Assembly (NCBI RefSeq): GCF_003285015.1
Contig: NZ_QMFB01000003.1
Coordinates: 248,001-312,000 of the forward strand
Direction of reading: 5' to 3'
Source of the DNA: Paenibacillus contaminans
GTDB taxonomy: Bacteria; Bacillota; Bacilli; Paenibacillales; NBRC-103111
DNA length: 64,000 nt
The translations under genes were made by a program, and so were the position numbers. Shown in pieces: positions 54,860 through 63,491 of this stretch. The notes under the pieces are model-generated. The model made no database searches. It was not told where the DNA came from and saw nothing but the letters and a program-made list of their open reading frames with translations. Each line of letters begins with the position of its first letter. Within the stretch, counting starts at the first letter, position 1.

Positions 54860-55066
54860 GATTGTTCTCTCCCATCCGATCATACGGCGCTCGTTACTTC
54901 GTATCGGCCAGGATACGCGAACATATGTATTCCTTCCGCCATTATAGCAGATAGTTGGGGCTACGTTAAGGCTGCACGCAAAAACATAGCCGTTTTCCCC
55001 CAGGAAAACAGCTGCCGCAATCGACCGGCAATTCGAATTTCGCCCTTCCTTACGCCGGCAAAAAAG

Positions 55067-55111
55067 AAAAAGACCTCCGTTCCCCTTAAGAAAAGGAACT
55101 TGAGGTCTTTT
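55067..55111. terminator. Bidirectional terminator between bofC and ruvC
   Basis: AAAAAGACCTC and GAGGTCTTTTT with an inner GTTCC/GGAAC pairing. It ends bofC on the minus strand ahead of the ruvCAB promoter region. Confidence 0.92.
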
Positions 55112-55187
55112 TCTCCCTTGCAAATCGGAAGCGGAATGCGGCAATGCTTATCGGGCTATTGAGCCAACATAAGCCCGCAAGCCGTCG

Positions 55188-55883
55188 TCATATTTTCGGC
55201 TTCTCGCCGCGTTCCTTCACCGCTTCCACCGCGAAATCGCTGAAGGTTGAAAGTACGCTGTTGAAATCGGCTAAATCGCTGATGCGGATTCCTTCATACA
55301 GCTGCCTGATCGACTCTTGAGGCAGACTGCTCTTCAAATGCTCGACATTCAGCTGAAAGAAGGTCCGGATCACTTGATCCCCGCCGGGTACCCCTTCAAA
55401 AAGTGACAAATTCCCGTTTTTATCGATGCCGAAATACGCCGTTTCTTTGCATTTGGGCGATAAATCATCGATCCGCTCGATAAACCGGACGTCTCCGCCT
55501 GCATGAACCGTTATTTCCCACTGCGGATGCTCTTCGGATAACTTCAAAATATCGTCCTTGCCCATCAATCCGACCTGCTGAGTCTCTTCTCCGCATATGA
55601 AGCTCTTTTGCATCGTAACCATTCGTTCATCGACGCCGTTCGCAATCGCATGGAGCGTTTCTTCCTGCTCGCGCGACATTTCCACAACCGGCCGCTCTCT
55701 TAGACGGTCGGATGCCGACGCTTGAACGGGGACGGTTGCAGAATCACCCGAAATGCCTGAACCGGCATACAAACGAATTCCTGCAGCAATGCCTGCCACG
55801 AGTAGTAAAGAGCCTAACGTCAGCCAACGCTTCTTCGACCGCAAACGCCTTTTCAGCTGCTTTAACAAGCCCGTTAAGTTCAC
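55188..55883 (-). CDS. bofC: BofC-like forespore intercompartmental signalling protein
   Basis: 231 residues: an N-terminal basic stretch and helix (LTLGSLLLVAGIAAGIRLYA), then a two-part extracytoplasmic region. The BofC N-terminal domain includes SFICGEETQQVGLMGKDDIL and the C-terminal domain has ETAYFGIDKNGNLSLFEGVP, the family signature. BofC restrains the SpoIVB protease during sigma-K activation. It lies between safA and ruvC; in B. subtilis the order around safA and bofC is also conserved. A terminator follows its stop. Confidence 0.9.
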   Translation of the reverse strand: MNLTGLLKQLKRRLRSKKRWLTLGSLLLVAGIAAGIRLYAGSGISGDSATVPVQASASDRLRERPVVEMSREQEETLHAIANGVDERMVTMQKSFICGEETQQVGLMGKDDILKLSEEHPQWEITVHAGGDVRFIERIDDLSPKCKETAYFGIDKNGNLSLFEGVPGGDQVIRTFFQLNVEHLKSSLPQESIRQLYEGIRISDLADFNSVLSTFSDFAVEAVKERGEKPKI

Positions 55884-55958
55884 GCGAATCCCCTTCTTCT
55901 GAGACTTTTTCTTTATTTTTCCCAGAGAGGAAAAGGATTATACGTATAATTGGCCCGC

Positions 55959-57821
55959 TCAGCGCATGTTAATCCAAGGGCCTCTGCTTCTGCGTTTTTG
56001 GACCGGCTTAACGTTTCTTTTCTTGGGAGCGTTATGCAGGACCGCCTTATCGCTGCCGCCGGATTTCAACTTCGGATCGCTGTGCTCTTCGTTCTCTTCG
56101 GCGGTCCGGTTTTCGATCCCGGCATAGCCGTTCATCGCATGCGGAGATTGAAAGTCCGCACCTCCCGCTTCACGCTCTCCAACAACCTGCCCGAAGTTTA
56201 ACGGCTCCGTGTAAGGTCTTGCATATACGCCGCATGGGTCGCATGGCTGAACGAACGGCGTCTGCCACTGCGTAATCGGCGCCATTGCACCCGGCATCAT
56301 CATCCCCTGCCCTGCCGCGGCTGGCGTATCCCAGCCGGGAGACATCGCTTGCGGCGAAGCCGTCATCGGGCTTGTGCTTGCCGGATAGGCCGATTGCGGC
56401 ATTTCCCAGCCGGGAGACATCGCCTGCGGCGAAGCTGTCATCGGGCCGGCGCTTGCCGGGAAAGCCGCTTGCGGCATGCCTGCAGCTGTGTAAGGCGTCG
56501 GTACCGGCGCCCAGCCCGCTCCTTGCCAATGAGGATTGCCGTGCGGTTCGCATCCGCCGTCCCAATGGCCCGGCATCCCCCAGATCGGCATTTGCTGCTG
56601 AGGCTGTTCAGGCGCAGCTGCGCCCGCAACTTGCTCAGGCTGAACGTACGGCTGCGGCATAGGATGATGGTGTTTGGCTCCGCAGCCGCATGCGCCGATA
56701 CAGCCGCAGCTTTTTACATGCATGGGCGCTTCCTGCACAGGAGCCATCGCATAGGGCAGCTTCGGTCCGATCGGTCCGATCGGGCCGATTGGCCCGCAGC
56801 CGCAGCCGCCTCCCATAGGCTGAATTGCTTGCATAGGCATTTCCATTTGTGCAGGGGCCTGCGCCATCGGCATTTCCATTGGCATTGGCATCGGCATCGG
56901 CATTTGCATCGGCATTTGCATCGGCATTTCCATTGGCATCGGCATCATTGGCATCATTGGCATAGCAAACATTTGCGGGAAAGCCGGGGCGCTCTGGAAC
57001 ATCGTCACGTCCGGCGTTTGCATAAATTGCATCGCCTGCTGTTCGTGATGCATCGGCTGTTCGAATGCCGGAGCCGTTTGGGCCGGCTGCCCGTAAAACG
57101 GCATGTAGAAGTTTGCCGACTGCGCCATAAATTCCGGTGCCGCCGGCTGACCTTGAACTTCAACGGCCGGCACATTGTACTGAGCGAACAAATGCTCGGT
57201 ATACAAATGAAGCTCCGGCATTTGCTGCGCTTCAGCGGGTGGCTGCGCCATCGGAACTTGCGCGCTTGGCGCCTCGGCGACAGGCTGCTGAACCTGAGGC
57301 ATCGGCGCCTCTTCTATGCCGGGAGCCGGCATTGGAGTCGGAACAGGGGCCGGCAGCGGTGTCGGCATCACGCCCGTATACGGCTTATGTCCGCCATATT
57401 GCGGCCATTGCATGCCCGCTGATTGGTGATGCATATGATGATGCATCTGTTGGCCCCCGCTATGCTGCATGTGATGCGGCGTTTCAGTGCCTGTCTTCGG
57501 CACGAATACGGTCTGCCCCGTCATCAAAATATTAGGGTTTTTAAGCTGCGGATTTGCATCGATCATCGCTTTAAGCGGGATTCCCCAAGCCTTCGCAATT
57601 TTCCAAAGCGAATCCCCTTGCTTGACGACATAGGTAAACACATTGTTATTCGGCGGAACGGTCGGTTTTTCTGCAGACGGCACCTTGATTTTCATCCCAA
57701 TGTCCAGCATATTCGGGTCTTCCAGCTGCGGATTCATTTCGATCAGCGTGGAAAGCTCGACGTCGTACTTTTTCGACAAAGAGTAAAGGGTGTCGCCTTT
57801 TTTGACGATATGGATTTTCAA
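55959..57821 (-). CDS. safA: Spore coat morphogenetic protein SafA with extended low-complexity tail
   Basis: 620 residues, considerably longer than B. subtilis SafA (about 390). TTG start after GGAGGTAAT. Two LysM domains lead: MKIHIVKKGDTLYSLSKKYD (1-48) and YVVKQGDSLWKIAKAWGIPL (64-110). The rest is rich in Met, Pro, Gln and Ala: a Met-Pro stretch (MPMMPMPMEMPMQMPMQM), a Cys/Gly cluster (GGGCGCGPIGPIGPIGPK, CGCIGACGCGAKHHHP), and two tandem 24-residue units near 440-500 (PMTASPQAMSPGWEMPQSAY, then SPMTASPQAMSPGWDTPAA). The C-terminus is basic (KKRNVKPVQKRRSRGP). LysM domains bind cortex peptidoglycan, and SafA recruits inner-coat proteins. Confidence 0.92.
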   Translation of the reverse strand: MKIHIVKKGDTLYSLSKKYDVELSTLIEMNPQLEDPNMLDIGMKIKVPSAEKPTVPPNNNVFTYVVKQGDSLWKIAKAWGIPLKAMIDANPQLKNPNILMTGQTVFVPKTGTETPHHMQHSGGQQMHHHMHHQSAGMQWPQYGGHKPYTGVMPTPLPAPVPTPMPAPGIEEAPMPQVQQPVAEAPSAQVPMAQPPAEAQQMPELHLYTEHLFAQYNVPAVEVQGQPAAPEFMAQSANFYMPFYGQPAQTAPAFEQPMHHEQQAMQFMQTPDVTMFQSAPAFPQMFAMPMMPMMPMPMEMPMQMPMQMPMPMPMPMEMPMAQAPAQMEMPMQAIQPMGGGCGCGPIGPIGPIGPKLPYAMAPVQEAPMHVKSCGCIGACGCGAKHHHPMPQPYVQPEQVAGAAAPEQPQQQMPIWGMPGHWDGGCEPHGNPHWQGAGWAPVPTPYTAAGMPQAAFPASAGPMTASPQAMSPGWEMPQSAYPASTSPMTASPQAMSPGWDTPAAAGQGMMMPGAMAPITQWQTPFVQPCDPCGVYARPYTEPLNFGQVVGEREAGGADFQSPHAMNGYAGIENRTAEENEEHSDPKLKSGGSDKAVLHNAPKKRNVKPVQKRRSRGPWINMR

Positions 57822-57913
57822 AGCCTATTACCTCCTCCAAGATTGACGCGGTTTGCACCGGCGGTTCAAGAGCTGAAGACGATACTGAACACTTATCCGA
57901 AAAAGAACAGTAC

Positions 57914-57940
57914 AGTTTATGCAGCATCTAGGCATTTGAC
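57914..57940 (-). promoter_or_regulatory. Possible sigma-E promoter of safA
   Basis: Minus strand GTCAAAT (57934-57940) and CATAAACT (57914-57921) separated by 12 bases. CATAAACT resembles the sigma-E -10 (CATACAAT); safA is sigma-E dependent in B. subtilis. The spacer is one or two bases short. Confidence 0.3.
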
Positions 57941-58055
57941 ATCCCTTTGCGAAAAAAACATTCCGATTTCAACATTTTCATAAAAAGCTTGTCTTTTTTC
58001 AGCGAAGACGGCTCGATCCGAACCGGAATCGCCGGTGCACAGCATTAGCTAAAAT

Positions 58056-58096
58056 AAAAAACAGCCCTCATCATGTATAATGAGAAGCTGTTTTTT
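58056..58096. terminator. Bidirectional terminator after pheA
   Basis: AAAAACAGC and GCTGTTTTTT with inner TCAT/ATGA pairing, flanked by A and T runs. Confidence 0.85.
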
Positions 58097-58229
58097 GCTT
58101 AGAATTTAATAATGCTTAGCGTTGATGAGGAAAAAACCAATCGGCTGGAACAAGTCGTGTGCCGGTTGACCAGTGCGGTTCGCGTAAACGAATAATGAGT
58201 TTTCATCACTAGGCGTACGGCCGGCGCTC

Positions 58230-59126
58230 TCAAGCTTCCGCTTTAATCGTGTCGTAATCGTAGCATGGATACGAACCCAGCGCGCGAACCTGACAGCCGA
58301 GCGCTTCGATTTCGGCGATCGCCGCAGGCAGCAGCACGGAATCCAGCGAACCCTCGACATCGATATAAAAATAATAGCTGCCCAGCTTGAGCTTCGTCGG
58401 CCTCGACTCGATTTTGGATAAGTTGATCCGTCTCCAGGCAAAAGCCGATAATACTTGATGCAGAGCTCCGGGAAAATCCTCGGGCAGCGTCACCACGATC
58501 GTTGTCTTCAACTTATCCGAAGGCCTCAGCGCAGGAGTTTGGCTGCCGACCAGTACGAAGCGAGTATAGTTGTTCTGATGATCCGTAATGTTCTCCGCCA
58601 AAATGTCGAGCCCGTGCAGCTTCGCAGCCAACCGGGTACCGATTGCCGCAAACCCGCCCGGCCCCTCGGACTCGCCTCTTTCCTTCACGATCTGCACGCC
58701 CTTGGCCGTGCTGCTGACGCCTTCCGACTGAACGCCCGGAATATTGGCGCGCAAAAATTTATAACACTGGCTGGTCGCTACAGGTATGGAATATATTTTG
58801 CTAATGCCCGCATAGGGATTGCCCGTGCTTTCGGGAAGCAAATCCTGCTTGTAGCCGATCAAGTTCTGAATCGACGGATATACCCATTCCGCCAAAATCG
58901 GCAGGCTGAATTCGTTGACAAGCAGATCGACATGGAGGCTGACCGAGCCGTCGATCGCATTCTCGATCGGAATGACGCTGAAATCGGTCTCGCCGTTCAC
59001 CGTAGCCGTGAAGACGTCGTACATTTGCGGATAGCTGACAAACTCGTATTCCTTATCGCCTAGAAAACATAACGAGGACTCCTGGGAAACCGTCCCTTCC
59101 GGCCCCAGAAATGCGATGCGCTTCAT
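58230..59126 (-). CDS. pheA: Prephenate dehydratase
   Basis: 298 residues. Converts prephenate to phenylpyruvate for phenylalanine synthesis. The PDT domain starts KRIAFLGPEGTVSQESSLCF and has FSVIPIENAIDGSVSLHVD; the catalytic threonine is in NYTRFVLVGSQTP near residue 190. A C-terminal ACT domain (FPGALHQVLSAFAWRRINLS and ESRPTKLKLGSYYFYIDVEG) holds the ESRP signature for feedback inhibition by phenylalanine. Its ATG overlaps the thrB stop (four bases), so it is coupled to thrB. Confidence 0.96.
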   Translation of the reverse strand: MKRIAFLGPEGTVSQESSLCFLGDKEYEFVSYPQMYDVFTATVNGETDFSVIPIENAIDGSVSLHVDLLVNEFSLPILAEWVYPSIQNLIGYKQDLLPESTGNPYAGISKIYSIPVATSQCYKFLRANIPGVQSEGVSSTAKGVQIVKERGESEGPGGFAAIGTRLAAKLHGLDILAENITDHQNNYTRFVLVGSQTPALRPSDKLKTTIVVTLPEDFPGALHQVLSAFAWRRINLSKIESRPTKLKLGSYYFYIDVEGSLDSVLLPAAIAEIEALGCQVRALGSYPCYDYDTIKAEA

Positions 59127-60106
59127 GCCCGTATTTCTCCTTTAAGAGGTATGCGTATCTGATTGGTTTGGAATAATGTACTACTCTCAGCTGCGTGTGT
59201 CAACACTTCGGCGCCTTGAAGCGCCGGCTTCAGCCATAACGTCCGGGCCGTTACCCCTTCTTTGCCGAACGTATCGGTCAAAAACGCTTCAAGCTCCCGC
59301 TTGCGTCCGCTTTCCGTATCGACAAGCGCAAGCAGCGTCGGGCCTGCTCCGCTTAAAGCGATGCCGAGCGCCCCGTGGTCGACGGCTTCCTCCAGTATGC
59401 GAGCCATTCCCGGAATCAGACCGCTGCGGTAAGGCTGGTGCAGCGCATCCTTCATCGCATGGCTGATCATATCGAGCCTGCCGGTGCTAAGAGCGGCAAC
59501 CAAAAGCGAAGAATGGCTCAGGTTGTAGACCGCATCCTTCATCGCCACCTCTTTAGGCAGCACATGACGTGCTTTTTCCGTCGAAAGCTGGAACTCCGGT
59601 ATAGCGACGAGCACTTCAAGACGTTTGTCCGGCTCCAGCCGGATAAGATCCGCCTGCACGCCGTCCCATTTGGCCACGACAAGGCCGCCGAACAGCGATG
59701 CGCCGACGTTGTCGGGATGATTCTCGAGCGCGGTCGCCATTTGCAGCAATTTGTCCTTCGTAAGCGGGTTGCCGATCAGCGCGTTCGCCGCGACAAGCGC
59801 CCCGACGATCGCCGAAGCGCTGCTGCCAAGCCCGCGTGTAAGCGGAATATCGCTCTGCATATCGATTTCAAGCTCCGGCATCGAGACGCCGGCTTCACGG
59901 AAAACAAGCTGAGCCACTTCAAATATCAGGTTCGTCTTATCGACCGGAACTCCCTTTACATTATCGCCATGCAGGCGGATAACCGTCTCCTCCGAAGGTC
60001 CCATCTCGATCCAGGCGTACAATTCAAGCGCCATGCCGAGGCAATCGAAGCCCGGACCCAAATTCGCCGTACTGGCCGGTACTTTGACGCGCACTTTACG
60101 CTCCAT
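59123..60106 (-). CDS. thrB: Homoserine kinase
   Basis: 327 residues from ATG 60106 (MERKVRVKVPASTANLGPGF; GAGGAGCG upstream). GHMP kinase: the ATP loop is PLTRGLGSSASAIVGALVA near 89-107, motif 1 is VPASTANLGPGFDCLGMAL, and motif 3 is LGIALSGAGPTLLALVD. It phosphorylates homoserine for threonine synthesis. It overlaps pheA and follows hom after a hairpin terminator at 60207-60242. No thrC is found between hom and thrB, unlike the usual hom-thrC-thrB order. Confidence 0.96.
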   Translation of the reverse strand: MERKVRVKVPASTANLGPGFDCLGMALELYAWIEMGPSEETVIRLHGDNVKGVPVDKTNLIFEVAQLVFREAGVSMPELEIDMQSDIPLTRGLGSSASAIVGALVAANALIGNPLTKDKLLQMATALENHPDNVGASLFGGLVVAKWDGVQADLIRLEPDKRLEVLVAIPEFQLSTEKARHVLPKEVAMKDAVYNLSHSSLLVAALSTGRLDMISHAMKDALHQPYRSGLIPGMARILEEAVDHGALGIALSGAGPTLLALVDTESGRKRELEAFLTDTFGKEGVTARTLWLKPALQGAEVLTHAAESSTLFQTNQIRIPLKGEIRA

Positions 60107-60206
60107 TCCAAATTCGCTCCTCATCTTATGAAAAGGCCGCTTCGCCACTAACGACGGACGGCAAGCCGATTCTTAGAAAATATAACTACCTTATGCGCTT
60201 CCCTAT

Positions 60207-60242
60207 AGAAAAGGCACTAAAGCGTGTTCGACTTTAGTGCCC
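60207..60242 (-). terminator. Terminator or attenuator between hom and thrB-pheA
   Basis: Minus strand GGCACTAAAG and CTTTAGTGCC are perfect ten-base arms with a nine-base loop, followed by TTTTCTAT. It separates hom from thrB although both lie on the same strand. Confidence 0.82.
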
Positions 60243-60297
60243 GCATTTCATTCACCGAGCGTTCGTCCGATTTGCGATCCGCTTATCGATCCGCCGC

Positions 60298-61584
60298 TTA
60301 GCCTTCGACCCGGTATACGCTTTTGATTTCATGTATGACGTCGAGCGTTTCGAACTGCTTAAGCACCTTGTTCATGCTTGCTTGGATCGCATTATGCGTA
60401 ATAATGATGATTTCGGCTTGCGGGATTGCCGGATTCGGCTGCTGGAACACGGATTCCAAACTGACGTCCTGATCGGAGAATACCTCCGTAATTTTGTGCA
60501 GCACGCCTGCTTTATCCGCTACGTGAAGCAGGATATAAAATTTCGATGCGATTTCTTCGTCGCTTTTCAGCTTCTTTTCTTTATAAGCCATCAGCCCGCT
60601 GCGGCCGGCTACGCCAAGCCCCATGTTTTTGCCGACGCGCACCAGGTCCGCCACGACGGAGGTCGCCGTTGGCAGCTCACCTGCGCCCGGACCGTAGAAC
60701 ATCGTCTCGCCGACCGCTTCGCCGTATACGTATACCGCGTTGAACACGCCGTTCACGGTAGCGAGCGGATGCGACATTTTAACCATCGTCGGCTGTACGC
60801 TGACGCTGATCGAATCATCCTTGCGCTCCGCAATGCCGAGCAGCTTGACTTCGTAGCCCAGCTTTTTGCCGTATAAAATATCTTCCTTCGAAACGTTCGA
60901 AATGCCTTTAACCGATACGTCGGACAGCGCCACTTTGGAGTGGAAGCCGAGCGTCGCCAAAATCGTCATTTTGCGGGCCGCATCCAGCCCTTCCACATCG
61001 GAAGTCGGATCGGATTCCGCATAGCCGAGCTTCTGCGCTTCCGCCAGCACTTCGGCATAATCCGCGCCTTCCTGGCTCATTTTGCTCAAAATATAGTTGG
61101 TCGTGCCGTTCACGATACCCATAATTTTCGTAATCCGGTCGGAGGAAAAGCCCTCGATCAGCGTTCTGATGATCGGGATGCCGCCGGCAACGCTCGCTTC
61201 ATAAAATACGTCGCAGCCCTTCTCCGCCGCCTTGGCCAAAATTTCCGGCCCGTGCAGCGCCATCAAATCCTTGTTCGCCGTCACCACATGCTTGCCTTGC
61301 TCAAGCGCTTCGAGAATGTACCCTTTCGTCGGCTCGATGCCGCCCATCACTTCGACGACAACGTCGATTTCCGGATTACGAATCACTTCCCACGGATTGG
61401 CCGTTACCAAATCGGATGAAATACGAAGATTGCGTTGTTTTTCCAAATCGCGCACCAAAACTTTGGCAACCTCAATGGGAGCGCCCGTCTGTCTTTGCAA
61501 ATCCTCCTGATGACCTTCGACGATCCGGACAACCCCCGTCCCGACCGTTCCAAATCCAAGAAGTCCAACCTTGATCGGCTTCAT
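60298..61584 (-). CDS. hom: Homoserine dehydrogenase with ACT domain
   Basis: 428 residues. Reduces aspartate semialdehyde to homoserine. The Rossmann start is KVGLLGFGTVGTGVVRIVEG; ATANKDLMALHGPEILAKAA and YEASVAGGIPIIRTLIEGF are family motifs, with SDPTSDVEGLDAARKMTILA holding the catalytic Lys region. The C-terminal ACT domain (FYILLHVADKAGVLHKITEV) predicts threonine feedback. ATAGGAGG lies before the ATG. It starts 89 bases after pheB, likely one operon with it. Confidence 0.97.
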   Translation of the reverse strand: MKPIKVGLLGFGTVGTGVVRIVEGHQEDLQRQTGAPIEVAKVLVRDLEKQRNLRISSDLVTANPWEVIRNPEIDVVVEVMGGIEPTKGYILEALEQGKHVVTANKDLMALHGPEILAKAAEKGCDVFYEASVAGGIPIIRTLIEGFSSDRITKIMGIVNGTTNYILSKMSQEGADYAEVLAEAQKLGYAESDPTSDVEGLDAARKMTILATLGFHSKVALSDVSVKGISNVSKEDILYGKKLGYEVKLLGIAERKDDSISVSVQPTMVKMSHPLATVNGVFNAVYVYGEAVGETMFYGPGAGELPTATSVVADLVRVGKNMGLGVAGRSGLMAYKEKKLKSDEEIASKFYILLHVADKAGVLHKITEVFSDQDVSLESVFQQPNPAIPQAEIIIITHNAIQASMNKVLKQFETLDVIHEIKSVYRVEG

Positions 61585-61673
61585 GCTTTATCCTCCTATT
61601 ATCCTCACAAAAGTGCAAGCTGCTATAACCCTCTTCCTTTGCGCGGAACCCCTTTTCATATTTTCATTGCCCG

Positions 61674-62108
61674 TCAGCCCTGGCCTAAGACGATCGCTCG
61701 GCGTACGCCTTCTTCGGCGCGAAGCGCTTCGACAAGCTCATCCAGCTTCTCGGCGAGCTTCGACGTTTCCACCGTGACGACAACATTCGCCATTCCTTGC
61801 AGCGGAATCGTCTGGTGAATGGTCAGGACATTGCCTTCCATGCTCGCAATCAGCAGCAGCACTTTCGATAACATACCCGACCGGTGCTCGAGCAGCATGG
61901 ATATCGTCGCGATACGATCCCGGTTCAGCTGGCTTTGCGTAAAGACGCCGTCCCGGTATTTATAAAAGGCGCTCCGGCTCAAGCCGACTTTGTCCACGGC
62001 CTCGTGGATCGTCTTGACTTCTCCCTTGGACAGCAATTCTTTGGCTTGCGCGGTTTTCAATACCGCTTCCGGCAAAATATTCTCGCTTACCAAATAATAT
62101 CGTTCCAT
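61674..62108 (-). CDS. pheB: ACT domain protein PheB (UPF0735)
   Basis: 144 residues from ATG 62108. An N-terminal helix-turn-helix-like region (AQAKELLSKGEVKTIHEAVD, VGLSRSAFYKYRDGVF) is followed by an ACT domain (ISMLLEHRSGMLSKVLLLIA, MANVVVTVETSKLAEKLDEL). In B. subtilis pheB lies with hom or pheA and is assigned a regulatory role in aromatic or threonine metabolism, not chorismate mutase activity. It is the first gene after a good promoter at 62164-62192 and precedes hom. Confidence 0.93.
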   Translation of the reverse strand: MERYYLVSENILPEAVLKTAQAKELLSKGEVKTIHEAVDKVGLSRSAFYKYRDGVFTQSQLNRDRIATISMLLEHRSGMLSKVLLLIASMEGNVLTIHQTIPLQGMANVVVTVETSKLAEKLDELVEALRAEEGVRRAIVLGQG

Positions 62109-62163
62109 GTTCTCCCTGTCCACCCGTCCTCTGTAGGAAGACTAATGTATTCCGTATGTGGAC

Positions 62164-62192
62164 ATTATAACGAAAACCGACGCCCTCGGCAA
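62164..62192 (-). promoter_or_regulatory. Sigma-A promoter of pheB-hom
   Basis: Minus strand TTGCCG (62187-62192), 17-base spacer, TATAAT (62164-62169), 56 bases before pheB. Confidence 0.82.
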
Positions 62193-62345
62193 TAGGCTTT
62201 TAGTCGAACGCCAGTCTGATCAATGGAACGCTTTATAAAAAACCGTTTGGAAACGGATTCATTTCGAAAGGATAAGTGCGGTTTGATTTTATGGGGGATA
62301 GTGAGAGGCATGCAATTGAGCAGCTTGAACTGGAAAAACCTTCAG

Positions 62346-62621
62346 ACAAAATGAAATAGACCCCGTTTATTATACCAGAATAAACAGGGTCTATCATTCG
62401 TAAAGCGTATTCACTTGTAATTACTAGCCTCCTACTCAGAATCCATTACCGTCGGTCATCGTACGTATCGGATTACTTTCATATTTTGATCTTACGGTCC
62501 CCGCATGCCCTAATTGAATCGGTATTAGCTGCTATCGCTGTCCTCCTTCAATTGTCGCTTCCTGCTTAAAGGGGCATGCTTCGCTGACTCAGTCCATTGG
62601 ACTATCCCCTTTCTCTGTCAG
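62346..62621 (-). ncRNA. Candidate structured RNA upstream of pheB
   Basis: No credible coding frame. On the minus strand: CTGAC/GTCAG closing an AGTCC/GGACT hairpin; GCATGCCCC near 62572-62580 pairing with GGGCATGC near 62504-62511, with TTCAATT/AATTGAA pairing inside; AAAGGGG also able to pair with CCCCTTT; and a strong final hairpin ATAGACCC...GGGTCTAT (62356-62394) followed by TTTCATTTTG. The nested pairings and terminal hairpin suggest a transcribed structured RNA, or a remnant of an element end. No match to a known RNA class is claimed. Confidence 0.35.
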
Positions 62622-62732
62622 ATGTTTTATATCATTCGGAAGGGATTAAGTGGTTGATGGCCTGTCCGTATTAGGAGCAGCGTTGCCATCCGGCTTCCCT
62701 TGCCGAATCATATAACGAGGATTAGGAGAGGA

Positions 62733-63491
62733 TTGCTTGTTGCTTGTTGCTTGTTGCTTGTTGCTTGTTGCTTGTTGCTTGTTGCTTGTTGCTTGTTGCT
62801 TGTTGCTTGTTGCTTGTTGCTTGTTGCTTGTTGCTTGTTGCTTGTTGCTTGTTGCTTGTTGCTTGTTGCTTGTTGCTTGTTGCTTGTTGCTTGTTGCTTG
62901 TTGCTTGTTGCTTGTTGCTTGTTGCTTGTTGCTTGTTGCTTGTTGCTTGTTGCTTGTTGCTTGTTGCTTGTTGCTTGTTGCTTGTTGCTTGTTGCTTGTT
63001 GCTTGTTGCTTGTTGCTTGTTGCTTGTTGCTTGTTGCTTGTTGCTTGTTGCTTGTTGCTTGTTGCTTGTTGCTTGTTGCTTGTTGCTTGTTGCTTGTTGC
63101 TTGTTGCTTGTTGCTTGTTGCTTGTTGCTTGTTGCTTGTTGCTTGTTGCTTGTTGCTTGTTGCTTGTTGCTTGTTGCTTGTTGCTTGTTGCTTGTTGCTT
63201 GTTGCTTGTTGCTTGTTGCTTGTTGCTTGTTGCTTGTTGCTTGTTGCTTGTTGCTTGTTGCTTGTTGCTTGTTGCTTGTTGCTTGTTGCTTGTTGCTTGT
63301 TGCTTGTTGCTTGTTGCTTGTTGCTTGTTGCTTGTTGCTTGTTGCTTGTTGCTTGTTGCTTGTTGCTTGTTGCTTGTTGCTTGTTGCTTGTTGCTTGTTG
63401 CTTGTTGCTTGTTGCTTGTTGCTTGTTGCTTGTTGCTTGTTGCTTGTTGCTTGTTGCTTGTTGCTTGTTGCTTGTTGCTTGTTGTTGCTTG
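62733..63491. repeat. Heptanucleotide tandem array (TTGCTTG)n
   Basis: About 107 uninterrupted copies of TTGCTTG from 62733 to 63481, then a 3-base partial and one more unit to 63491. No variant unit is seen within the main run. All six frames are free of stops inside the array; because seven is one more than a multiple of three, each frame of a strand reads the same heptapeptide (LLVACCL on the plus strand). Confidence 0.97.

Larger units (their letters stand above)
57822..58229. other. Intergenic region between pheA and safA
   Basis: 408 bp. It holds the safA leader and a bidirectional terminator at 58056-58096. A short in-frame run ending LFQPIGFFLINAKHY is visible just after pheA but lacks a start and ribosome site. 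A sigma-E-like box pair is annotated separately. Confidence 0.6.

Noticed and set aside
56349..57422. His/Arg-rich 357-codon plus-strand frame opposite safA
   Set aside because: His runs are the complement of the Met-Pro codons of safA (CAT opposite ATG), not a real histidine-rich protein.
58106..58229. Short minus-strand run ending LFQPIGFFLINAKHY after pheA
   Set aside because: No start codon with a ribosome site; a longer frame through it only shadows pheA.
62733..63491. CRISPR-like array
   Set aside because: Unit is 7 bp with no spacers and no cas genes.
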